Assembly: GCA_964543935.1 (NCBI GenBank)
Contig: CAZJAK010000003.1
Location: forward strand, 1 to 64,000
Source of the DNA: JAAYDK01 sp964543935
GTDB taxonomy: Bacteria > Spirochaetota > Spirochaetia > Sphaerochaetales > Sphaerochaetaceae
Length of the DNA: 64,000 nucleotides
Reading direction: 5' to 3'
The position numbers and the translations under genes are program-made. Below, in pieces: positions 1 to 7,630 of the stretch. The notes beneath the pieces are model-generated. The model saw only the letters and a program-made list of their open reading frames with translations, searched no databases and was not told the DNA's origin. How positions within the stretch are numbered: the stretch's first letter is position 1; each line of letters begins with the position of its first letter.

Positions 1-1939
1 AGACGCCCGAGGGGCAGGTGAAACGCTCCTCCAGAAGAGAAGCCAACCAGAGCAGGCGCCCTGCCTCGCGTCCCCTGATAACCAGATGGTGGCGCCAATT
101 GCCGGCGATCCTTTCCAATGGGCAGGGTGCGTAACCAAACAATTCGGGCAAGCCTTCCCCGCCCCCACTGTGGCGCATCGCGCTCAGCAGCTGCTCGGTC
201 AGGGCAGCCAATGCTTCGACCGCTTGATGCGATTTCTCTTTGCTGCGTGAACGGAGGGTGAAGTTCACCATCCGCGAAAAGGGCGGGAAACCTGTCTCGC
301 GCCGGATGGCCAGCTCTTGTTCATAAAACTGGGCGAATCGTCCGGTGGTCGCACACATCACCGCTGGATTATCCGCCCGATAGGTCTGGACCACCACCTT
401 GCCTTGGTCGTTGTAACGCCCAGAGCGGCCGCTGACCTGCACGATCAACGAGAATGCTCGTTCTTGGGAGCGGAAATCGGGCAGGTTGAGCGAACTGTCG
501 GCATTGACGATCCCGACAAGCTCCACCAATGGAAAATTCAAACCCTTGGCCACCATCTGGGTTCCTAAGAGGATGTCCAACCGCCCTTCGCGAAAATCGT
601 CGAGAATCTTGGCGACAGCATTCTTTTGCCGGGCGGCATCGGTATCGAGTCTGGCCACCCGGGCTGTGGGGAATGCTTGGGCGACTTCCTCCTCCACCAT
701 CTCTGTCCCGAAACCCGAATACCCGACATCGAGCGACGAGCAGTCGGGGCAAGCCTGGACAGGCTCTTGGCGGAAACCACAGTAATGGCAGACCATCCGG
801 TTATGCTCCTTATGGAAGGTCAAGGCCACACTGCAATGGGGGCAGGTCATCTCAAACCCGCACGACCTGCAATGAAAGAAATAGGAGAACCCCCGTCGGT
901 TCAGAAAGAGGATGACTTGCTTGCCCCTATTCAGTACATGGTCGATTTCGGACAACAACCTGCGCGACAGGGTGCGCGTTTCGCCGAGCATGTCGACAAT
1001 CGAAATCGCCGGCGGAGCACCCCCTGCGACCCTGAACGGCAGATCGTGGCGCACCACCACCCCTTCAGCCATCATCTGCCAGGATTCGAGCGAGGGCGTG
1101 GCGCTACCCATCAGCACCATGGCTTTATGGGCAACCGCCCGCCGTTGGGCAACCTGCCTGGCATGATAGCGGGGAGTCGCCCCGGCTTTATAGGAATTCT
1201 CATGTTCCTCATCGATGATGATGAGTCCGAGCCGCTCGAACGGGGCGAACACGGCACTGCGCGCTCCGATGGCCACATCGACCTCGCCGCGCTTGATCCG
1301 TTTCCATTCGGCCAAGCGCTGCGACGGAGTCAACCCTGAATGGAGGACAGCCACCCGATTTTTGAACCTCCCCATCACCTGGCGGGCCAGCTGATGCGTG
1401 AGGGTGATCTCGGGAACCAGATAGATCACCTGCAGGTTCCGTTCAATCATCGCTTGGGCGACTCGCAGGAAGACCTCGCTCTTGCCCGATCCGGTCACTC
1501 CATAGAGGTAATGCAACGAAGAGGAGCTGCTCAGAATCGAATCAATCGCCCGGCGCTGGGGTTCGGAGAGCTGCTCGGGTTCGATTTCCAGCCCGAACTC
1601 ACCACATTCGAACGGGGGCAATCCGATATCACGCCGACCCGAGGGTACCATGGCGGCAAGCGCCTCCCCGGGGCTGCACACGTAGAATCTGCCCATCCAC
1701 TGGGCAAGTTCCACTTCCGCCTTACCGAACAAGGGCTCCTTGTCGATCATGCGCTTGATTTCTTTGATCTCATAACTCGTATCGGGCAATCGATCGACTG
1801 TTTCGACGATGAATGACGTCACCTCCCTGCGCCCAAATGGAACCTGGCAGCGCATCCCTGTAACGGCATGCATCGAATCGGGGATACGATAGGTGAAGAC
1901 GTGTTTCACGGGAGTGTCGAGCAAAACCTGAGCGAACAT
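1..1939 (-). CDS. priA: Primosomal protein N' (PriA helicase), 3' end cut by window edge
   Basis: PriA is the superfamily 2 helicase that reloads the replisome at stalled forks. 646 residues are visible, beginning MFAQVLLDTPVKHVFTYR. They hold the N-terminal DNA-binding domain, Walker A (GVTGSGKSE), the DEEH box (IIDEEHENSYK), the GSATPS motif, a zinc-binding Cys cluster (CRSC, CPHC, CHYC, CPDC) and helicase motifs GTQMVAKG and QVSGRSGR. The family is about 650-730 residues long, so little is missing. The ATG lies three bases after the udg stop, so the two are co-transcribed. The motif VI equivalent reads QVSGRSGR where QVAGRAGR is usual. Identity is secure. Confidence 0.95.
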   Translation of the reverse strand, partial: MFAQVLLDTPVKHVFTYRIPDSMHAVTGMRCQVPFGRREVTSFIVETVDRLPDTSYEIKEIKRMIDKEPLFGKAEVELAQWMGRFYVCSPGEALAAMVPSGRRDIGLPPFECGEFGLEIEPEQLSEPQRRAIDSILSSSSSLHYLYGVTGSGKSEVFLRVAQAMIERNLQVIYLVPEITLTHQLARQVMGRFKNRVAVLHSGLTPSQRLAEWKRIKRGEVDVAIGARSAVFAPFERLGLIIIDEEHENSYKAGATPRYHARQVAQRRAVAHKAMVLMGSATPSLESWQMMAEGVVVRHDLPFRVAGGAPPAISIVDMLGETRTLSRRLLSEIDHVLNRGKQVILFLNRRGFSYFFHCRSCGFEMTCPHCSVALTFHKEHNRMVCHYCGFRQEPVQACPDCSSLDVGYSGFGTEMVEEEVAQAFPTARVARLDTDAARQKNAVAKILDDFREGRLDILLGTQMVAKGLNFPLVELVGIVNADSSLNLPDFRSQERAFSLIVQVSGRSGRYNDQGKVVVQTYRADNPAVMCATTGRFAQFYEQELAIRRETGFPPFSRMVNFTLRSRSKEKSHQAVEALAALTEQLLSAMRHSGGGEGLPELFGYAPCPLERIAGNWRHHLVIRGREAGRLLWLASLLEERFTCPSGV

Positions 1940-1942
1940 CTA

Positions 1943-2704
1943 CTACCTCGCTTTAGCGGGTATATCAATCTTGAGGAAGGCTGCCAAACGCTTGAGGTCC
2001 TCCCATACGGCAGCCCGTAAATCGGGATTGCGCAACACCGCACTTGGATGGTACGTCACCAACACCGGGATGCTGTCGAAACGATACCAACGTGAGCGCA
2101 TTTGCTGGATGCTGTCGGTCGAAGAGAGCAACGTGTGGGCAGCAGTACGGCCCAAGCACAAGATGGAACGCGGTTGTATCAACTCGACTTGGCGCTTGAG
2201 GTATGGCAGGCAGGCCTCCACTTCGTCAGCTTCGGGATCGCGATTGCCGGGCGGCCGGCATTTGACGATGTTGGCGATATAGGCATTGCTTTGGCGCGAC
2301 AGGCCGATCGATGCCAACCAGCGGTCAAGATACTGGCCTGCCCGTCCTACGAACGGCCTGCCGCTGGCATCCTCGTCGGCACCGGGTCCCTCGCCCACCA
2401 CCATGGCCAGTGGCTGAAGCTTCCCCTCGCCAAAGACGACCGAATGACGGGTAGCCGACAACTTGCAGGCCTGGCACGATAGAGCAATCTCCGATAGTCG
2501 CTCCAACGAACATTCCGGCAGCGGCCCAACTTGCTTGTCACTGGGAACCAAATACTCCAACACATGCTCGAAATCGGCTTTCGGCACAATCGTCTTGCCT
2601 TCACCAAGCAAGCGTTGCAGGTCGAGTTGCACATCCCTGATATTGTCCAACGCCAAGCGGAATTCGGCCCGCCGTGCATCGCGGTCTTCATTCGTCATAT
2701 TCAA
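1943..2704 (-). CDS. udg: Type-4 uracil-DNA glycosylase (iron-sulfur)
   Basis: Removes uracil from DNA in base-excision repair. The 253-residue protein has the family 4 active-site loop (GEGPGADEDASGRPFVG at about residues 102-118) and the late HPSA motif. Cysteines suited to a 4Fe-4S cluster are CQAC, KCRPPG and a later Cys. About 80 N-terminal residues precede the catalytic domain, a common extension in this family. The start overlaps the 3' end of truA by 17 bases and the stop sits just before priA, placing it in the same minus-strand operon. The family is known mainly from thermophiles and several bacterial phyla. Confidence 0.9.
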   Translation of the reverse strand: MNMTNEDRDARRAEFRLALDNIRDVQLDLQRLLGEGKTIVPKADFEHVLEYLVPSDKQVGPLPECSLERLSEIALSCQACKLSATRHSVVFGEGKLQPLAMVVGEGPGADEDASGRPFVGRAGQYLDRWLASIGLSRQSNAYIANIVKCRPPGNRDPEADEVEACLPYLKRQVELIQPRSILCLGRTAAHTLLSSTDSIQQMRSRWYRFDSIPVLVTYHPSAVLRNPDLRAAVWEDLKRLAAFLKIDIPAKAR

Positions 2705-3497
2705 TCCTATACAGATAGAGGCCTTCCGGCCCGGCAGTGCGGCCGGCTTGCAACCGGTCGCGTTGCGCGAGAATGCGGGCGAATTCGGCCACCGGGACCT
2801 CCTTGGAAGCGAATTGCAACATCGTCCCGACCATTGAGCGGACCTGATGCATTAAAAATGCGTTGGCACTGACTTGGTAGACCAATTGCAGACCACCCCA
2901 TGGTGAGTTCTCCAGCTGGAATCGGGATACATACACATCCCGGACTTTGGAATGGCTTTGGTCGGCACTGGCCGAGAAAGTCGAAAAATCATGGGTGCCG
3001 ACAATACACACAGCATAGGCGTTGAGCAATTCGAGCGCAGGGAAGGTCCGCACCCGGCCAACCCGCTCGCGGTCGAACGGCGTGTAGTCGCACTCCCGCT
3101 TCACATAATAGCGGTACTCCCGCGAAATCGAGGTGAAGCGGGCATGGAACGAGGCATCGACTTGAGCGGCATCGACGATGCGCACGTCCCGAGGCAACAA
3201 CTGGTTCAGGGCGACCGGGAAGGCCTGAATCGGGACGCTGTGGTTGGCGATGTCGAAGTGGGCCACCTGTCCGATGGCGTGCACCCCGGCATCGGTTCGG
3301 CCCGAACCATGCACCGCGACATGGACCTTGAGCATCTTGTGCAGTGCTATCTCGATTTCCTCTTGCACGCTACGGGCACTGGCTTGGCGTTGCCAGCCGC
3401 TGAACGCCGCCCCATCATAGGAGACGGTCATCCTGATGCGCCTGCAACCCTCTTCGAGCGGGAACTCGGTCGGGCGTTTCCAATCAGAGCGGGCCAT
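2688..3497 (-). CDS. truA: tRNA pseudouridine(38-40) synthase TruA
   Basis: Converts uridines 38-40 of the tRNA anticodon stem-loop to pseudouridine. The catalytic Asp sits in GRTDAGVHA and the N-terminal strand motif is TVSYDGAAFSGWQRQ. The chosen ATG (MARSDWKRP) gives 269 residues and overlaps the acpS 3' end by 14 bases. A start 36 bases further upstream is possible but would add residues with no family match. A later Met directly before TVSYDG would give a more typical N-terminus, so the start is the only uncertain point. Confidence 0.93.
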   Translation of the reverse strand: MARSDWKRPTEFPLEEGCRRIRMTVSYDGAAFSGWQRQASARSVQEEIEIALHKMLKVHVAVHGSGRTDAGVHAIGQVAHFDIANHSVPIQAFPVALNQLLPRDVRIVDAAQVDASFHARFTSISREYRYYVKRECDYTPFDRERVGRVRTFPALELLNAYAVCIVGTHDFSTFSASADQSHSKVRDVYVSRFQLENSPWGGLQLVYQVSANAFLMHQVRSMVGTMLQFASKEVPVAEFARILAQRDRLQAGRTAGPEGLYLYRIEYDE

Positions 3498-3897
3498 CGG
3501 CAACCTCCCGGCAGTCCGGATCAACCGATTCAATCACCACGAACGCCATCGCCAAGGGACCCTCATGAGTCAGCGAGAGATGGATGACAGCGTGAGCGGT
3601 ATCGATCAACGCAGCGGTTTTTCCTTCGGTATGCAATGACGGCTTGCCAAGAGCATCGCCACGCACACAGACCTCGCACGGAACCACTTTGGAGAATCCG
3701 CATCCCAAAGCCTTGGCAAAAGCTTCCTTGGCGGCAAATCGGGAGGCTAGGAATTCGGCACGGCGCAATCCATCCAACTGGAGCGCTTGGGCGACTTCTT
3801 CGGGATGAAACAGTCGGCTCAAGGCATGATCAGAGAGCTTGGCAGCACCCAGACGTTCAATTGTCACGGCATCGACACCTATTCCAATGATCGCCAT
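3484..3897 (-). CDS. acpS: Holo-[acyl-carrier-protein] synthase
   Basis: Transfers 4'-phosphopantetheine from CoA to apo-ACP, activating the carrier for fatty-acid synthesis. The 137-residue protein starts MAIIGIGVDAVTIERL, containing the magnesium-binding Asp, and carries the FAAKEAFAKAL motif and the late SLTHE segment. Length and motif order are typical of the AcpS family. It starts two bases after the ybbR-like gene ends and runs into truA, so translation is probably coupled along the operon. Confidence 0.93.
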   Translation of the reverse strand: MAIIGIGVDAVTIERLGAAKLSDHALSRLFHPEEVAQALQLDGLRRAEFLASRFAAKEAFAKALGCGFSKVVPCEVCVRGDALGKPSLHTEGKTAALIDTAHAVIHLSLTHEGPLAMAFVVIESVDPDCREVADGPL

Positions 3898-3899
3898 GG

Positions 3900-4346
3900 C
3901 TACAGTACGATTCCCCCGCGGTCTGTGGAAGCCCCTTCCACCTGCACGCTGACCGGAGAGGCTATGAACGATGCCTTGATCACTTCGGGGGTCACTGTTA
4001 TGGAAATCTTACCAGGGGCACTGAATTCGGCATACGAAAGCAACACCGGCACCGAAGCGACTCCCGCTTCCGTCACTACAGAGAAATCGGCGGTGGCGGT
4101 GATCGACGAAGGATCGATCAGGTGGATGGCCCGGTCGTCGCCGATGATCGACACTTGGACGGTCTCCGGCAGGGTGCTGGCAACAACGAACGTTTCCGGC
4201 AACTTGACCTGCAATGGGAGATCGACCACCCGTTGGTTCCCCGTCATGAAGGTCACCACGAGGTACACGAAGGCAGCCATCACTAAGGAAATCACCTTGA
4301 CAGGCCAGTTATAGGCGATGGTTTGCAACAGGTTACTCCGCTTCAT
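3900..4346 (-). CDS. YbbR-domain protein (CdaR-like), membrane-anchored
   Basis: A 148-residue protein with one N-terminal membrane helix (about residues 15-36, VKVISLVMAAFVYLVVTFM) followed by about one YbbR repeat (LQVKLPETFVV through PGKISITVTPEVI). In Firmicutes the larger CdaR binds and modulates the diadenylate cyclase CdaA, and the two genes are adjacent. The same order holds here: this gene overlaps the cdaA 3' end by 14 bases. It is much shorter than Bacillus CdaR, which has several YbbR repeats, so its regulatory role is inferred from context. Confidence 0.8.
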   Translation of the reverse strand: MKRSNLLQTIAYNWPVKVISLVMAAFVYLVVTFMTGNQRVVDLPLQVKLPETFVVASTLPETVQVSIIGDDRAIHLIDPSSITATADFSVVTEAGVASVPVLLSYAEFSAPGKISITVTPEVIKASFIASPVSVQVEGASTDRGGIVL

Positions 4347-5148
4347 CGGTTGCAGCCTCCGTTAAATCCTGGGGAGTCACGTCATGATAACTGAAGAGGG
4401 CCAACAACATCCGTTTGACCGTCGCGGTATCGAGATCATAATACAAATTGGCGTTATACGTGAGACTGATCGCTCCGGTTTCCTCCGATACCACCAACAC
4501 CACGGCGTCCGATTCCTCGGCCAATCCGAGGGCGGCCCGGTGACGGGTCCCAAAGCTCTTCTTGATGTCGGTCTGTTCACTCAACGGTAGGTAACAACCG
4601 GCAGCCACGATCTTGCCCCCTTGAATCACCATCGCTCCGTCGTGCAACGGGGTGTCGTGGTCGAAAACTGTCAATATCAGGGCAGCAGAGAGGTCGGCAT
4701 TCAGTTTGGTGCCCGAATCGATGATGTTCTTGATTCCCAAATGGCGGGTGAACACGATCAATGCACCGCGGTTCTTCGACACCAATACCGTGCAGGCGTT
4801 GAGGATGCTGTCGATTTGCTCGGCAGTGGTCTGCACCCCCATGCGGAACAAGCGGTTGCGGCCGCTGAACATCTGTGTGAAAGCCCGCCTCAGTTCAGGT
4901 TGGTAGACCACGCAGATGAAAATGACCGCCGGGACGGCCAAATGCTGGTACAACCACAAAAAAACTTCAAGCCGGGTGATGTAGGCGATGCTGTAGACGG
5001 CCAGCAAGACGAAAACGATTTTGAAAATCTGCTGAGCCTTGGTTTGGGCGACAGCCATGTAGAACCGGTAGAAGACATAGGTTAGCAGTCCGATCTGAAC
5101 GACCGGGCCCAGCACGCTCCATATCCTCGTTACGACTCCCACGAACAT
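4333..5148 (-). CDS. cdaA: Diadenylate cyclase CdaA (DisA_N/DAC domain)
   Basis: Makes c-di-AMP from two ATP. The 271-residue protein has three N-terminal membrane helices (within residues 10-85) and a cytoplasmic DAC domain with the catalytic DGA motif (PLHDGAMVIQGGKIV) and the RHR motif (GTRHRAALGLAEESDA). Length and layout match CdaA (YbbP). It lies 21 bases after glpK and overlaps the ybbR-like gene, so it is probably transcribed with both. In known systems c-di-AMP controls potassium and osmolyte transport. No receptor gene is evident in this window. Confidence 0.93.
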   Translation of the reverse strand: MFVGVVTRIWSVLGPVVQIGLLTYVFYRFYMAVAQTKAQQIFKIVFVLLAVYSIAYITRLEVFLWLYQHLAVPAVIFICVVYQPELRRAFTQMFSGRNRLFRMGVQTTAEQIDSILNACTVLVSKNRGALIVFTRHLGIKNIIDSGTKLNADLSAALILTVFDHDTPLHDGAMVIQGGKIVAAGCYLPLSEQTDIKKSFGTRHRAALGLAEESDAVVLVVSEETGAISLTYNANLYYDLDTATVKRMLLALFSYHDVTPQDLTEAATDEAE

Positions 5149-5169
5149 CGCCTCACCTCCACACGGCGC

Positions 5170-6691
5170 TCATTGCGGCGTGATCCACCCCAACGTCCGT
5201 TGGACGGCTTTATTCCAGAAGGAGATTTTTTCTTGGCGCACGTCGTCATCCATGGCGGGAACCCAACGTGACTTCTCCTTCCACTGCGCCCGTAGCTCTT
5301 CAAATGTAGTCCAGAACTTGACGGAAAGTCCAGCGGCGTAGGCTGCTCCCAACGCGGTTGTCTCGGTTATCTGGGGACGGATGACGGGTATGCCCAGCAA
5401 ATCGGCTTGAAACTCCATCAACGGCCGGCTGTTGGTCAAACCGCCATCGACCTTCAGCACGTTCATCTTGATGCCCGAATCAGATTCCATGCTGTCGAAG
5501 ATGTCCTTGGCCTGGAAAGCGGTCGATTCCAAAGCAGCCCGGCAGATATGGGCCGATGTGGCATACCCCGTCAATCCGGCAATCACTCCGCGGGCATCGC
5601 TACGCCAATAGGGGGCGAATAAACCGGAAAAGGCCGGTACGATGTAGACACCCCCGCAATCGGGAACCGATTCGGCCAAGGCATCTACTTCGGGGGCACT
5701 TTTGACGATCTTGAGGTTGTCGCGCACCCACTGCACCAAAGACCCGGCTACGGCAATCGAACCCTCCAACGCGTAGCGGGGCGCCTTGCCCTGCTCTTGG
5801 TAGGCCACTGTGGTGAGCAAACCCCGCTGTGAATAGCTCAAGGTTTCGCCTGTGTTGACCAACATGAAGNNNNNNNNNNCATCCGGTTCCGTACGTGCTT
5901 TTTCCTTCGCCTGCGTTGAAGCAGGCTTGGCCGAACAAAGCCGCCTGCTGATCCCCCAAGATGCCGCACACCGGCACACGCCCCATGAACGGGCCCTCTT
6001 TGGCGGTATAGCCGTAGATGGAGCCGATGGAGGGGACTATCGTGGGAAGGCACCCTTCGGGGATGTTGAACATCTGAAGCAAGCGGGTGTCCCAACGGCA
6101 GGTCGAGATGTCCATCAACAGGTAACGCGAAGCATTGGTCACATCGGTGACCACCACGCCACCTTCGCGGCCGCCGGTCAAGTTCCACACCAACCAGGTG
6201 TCGATTGTTCCGAACACGATCTCGCCTTGTTCGGCAGCCTGGCGCAAACCCTCCACATTCTCAAGCATCCATACAATTTTGGAGGCCGAGAAATAGGGGC
6301 TGTGGATCAACCCGGTCGTCTTGCGCAGATCTTCGGCACAGATGTCCGCTTTGATCCGTTCCACAATCGGGGTACCCCGCAAATCCTGCCAGACGATGGC
6401 GTCGTGCCAGACCATGCCGGTCTTGGGATTCCAAGCCACGATCGTCTCGCGTTGGTTGGTGATGCCGATGGCCGCCACATCTTTGGCGCTAGCGCGGACT
6501 TTACGCATCGCCTCGACGATGACGACCACGCTGTTTTTCCAAATCTCCCTGGGGTCGTGTTCCACCCAACCGGGTTGGGGATACAGCTGCTGGTGCTCGA
6601 TTTGGTGGGAAGCGCGGGGAGTCCCGCTTTCGTCGAATAGTATGAAGCGGGTGCTTGTCGTCCCCTGGTCCAATGCTCCGATATATTTCAC
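5170..6691 (-). CDS. glpK: Glycerol kinase, interrupted by a 10-N assembly gap
   Basis: Phosphorylates glycerol to glycerol-3-phosphate. FGGY-kinase motifs are present: GALDQGTTSTRF at the N-terminus, TNQRETIVAW, GGLTNSRPLMEFQADLLGIPV, and GAAYAAGLSVKFW near the C-terminus. Ns at 5870-5879 split the gene into two apparent reading frames. Joining the flanks with the Ns removed gives STYGTG-C-FMLVNTGE, the normal family sequence, and a 503-residue protein, so the gene is probably intact. GTG at 6691-6689 is the chosen start because CAGGAG lies six bases upstream and MKYIGALDQ fits the family. Confidence 0.92.
5870..5879. other. Assembly gap (ten Ns) inside glpK
   Basis: Ten Ns separate ...GGAACCGGATG and CTTCATGTT (minus strand). 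Deleting them restores GGA-TGC-TTC, i.e. Gly-Cys-Phe, exactly what glycerol kinases have at this site. The true gap is therefore probably zero bases, or a multiple of three. Confidence 0.85.
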
Positions 6692-6745
6692 GATCAACTC
6701 CTGGCTTGTCGATGTGCGGTGCAACACCGCCCGTCATGGTTCATA

Positions 6746-6751
6746 AGTATA
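6746..6751 (-). promoter_or_regulatory. Possible -10 element for glpK
   Basis: The minus strand reads TATACT about 55 bases upstream of the glpK GTG. No good -35 is visible at 16-18 bases, so an activator may be needed. Weak call based on the hexamer alone. Confidence 0.3.
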
Positions 6752-6798
6752 GCGAAGAACCTGAGCCCTCGCTACAAGTATTTGGGCTGCCGTTTCGT

Positions 6799-6828
6799 AA
6801 GACAAGAGGCACAAGTCCATGCTATACT
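6799..6828 (+). promoter_or_regulatory. Promoter of the DRTGG/HATPase/Fe-S operon
   Basis: AAGACA (6799-6804), an 18-base spacer, and an extended -10 TGCTATACT with TATACT at 6823-6828, about 20 bases before the first ATG. The -10 matches the element seen upstream of mnmE and efp. Confidence 0.55.
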
Positions 6829-6848
6829 TCGATTCCAAGGAGTTTTCC

Positions 6849-7193
6849 ATGACGCTGAGGGAAGTCGTTGAGACGGTAGCGGGGACTGTCATGTGCGGTG
6901 CGGAACACCTCGACCGGGAAGTGCAATCGGGATTCGCCAGCGATTTGATGAGCGATGTCCTCACGTTGTTGGCCGACAACATCCTGTTGATCACCGGTTT
7001 ATCCAACAATCAAGCAATCAGGACAGCCGAGATGTCGGACATCCAACAGATCCTGTTCGTGCGCAACAAGGTCCCGACGAAGACCATGCTGGACTTGGCC
7101 AATGCCCAAGGGATCACCGTCATCGTGACGGCCTATTCGATGTTCAAATCCAGTGGACTGCTGTACGCCAAGGGGCTGCAGCCAATCTACTAG
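6849..7193 (+). CDS. DRTGG-domain protein
   Basis: A 114-residue protein resembling stand-alone DRTGG domains, a fold also found in the N-terminal part of some phosphotransacetylases and in CBS-domain pyrophosphatases. Visible segments are MTLREVVETVAGTVMCG, a hydrophobic LLADNILLITGL stretch, and IQQILFVRNKVPTKTMLDLANAQGITVIVTAYSMF. ATG at 6849 is preceded by AAGGAG. In clostridia and Thermotogae such proteins are encoded beside a HATPase protein and an iron-hydrogenase-like protein, the arrangement seen here. The molecular function is unknown, and a ligand-sensing role is an inference. Confidence 0.75.
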   Translation: MTLREVVETVAGTVMCGAEHLDREVQSGFASDLMSDVLTLLADNILLITGLSNNQAIRTAEMSDIQQILFVRNKVPTKTMLDLANAQGITVIVTAYSMFKSSGLLYAKGLQPIY

Positions 7194-7207
7194 GAGGCGT
7201 TCGCGCG

Positions 7208-7630
7208 ATGAAGCTCAGTTACCACGTGACGGCAGGCGACTTCGCCAACGCCGGCAAGGTTTCCAGCACCATAAAGACCTTGCTCAAACAGCTCAACATC
7301 CACGCTGTCGACATCAAACGCATCATCGTGGCCGTCTACGAGGCCGAGGTGAACATGGTGGCCCACTCCTTCGGTGGTGAAATCGTATGTGAGATCGAGG
7401 CCGACCAAGCCTGCATCCAAGCCATCGACACCGGTCCGGGTATCCCCGATCTCGATTTGGCCATGACCGAAGGATGGTCCACTGCCTCGCCGGAAATCCG
7501 CGAAATGGGGTTCGGTGCCGGCATGGGATTGCCCAACATCAAGAAAAACACCGATGAACTGCGAATCGAGACGGCGGCTGAGAGCCACACGGCCATCACG
7601 ATGAGATTCCACTATCGGGGAGGTCTTTGA
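7208..7630 (+). CDS. Anti-sigma-factor-like HATPase (serine kinase family)
   Basis: A 140-residue GHKL ATPase of the RsbW/SpoIIAB type. The N-box lies in AVYEAEVNMVAHSFGG, where EAEVN replaces the usual EACTN or EAVTN. G1 is AIDTGPGIPDLD and G2 is GFGAGMGLPNIKKNTDEL. The start follows GGAGG by eight bases. The stop overlaps the next ATG (TGATG), so translation with the iron-sulfur protein is coupled. Relatives phosphorylate anti-anti-sigma factors or bind sigma factors. No sigma or STAS gene is nearby, so the partner may be the adjacent iron-sulfur protein. Confidence 0.82.
   Translation: MKLSYHVTAGDFANAGKVSSTIKTLLKQLNIHAVDIKRIIVAVYEAEVNMVAHSFGGEIVCEIEADQACIQAIDTGPGIPDLDLAMTEGWSTASPEIREMGFGAGMGLPNIKKNTDELRIETAAESHTAITMRFHYRGGL

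Noticed and set aside
626..1816. Long plus-strand ORFs of 237 and 158 codons
   Set aside because: They lie opposite priA, whose translation shows every expected motif. They have no family features or ribosome sites and are shadows caused by high G+C.
5600..6727. glpK as two separate or frameshifted genes
   Set aside because: The break coincides exactly with the Ns, and removing them gives one normal frame, so a pseudogene call is not justified.
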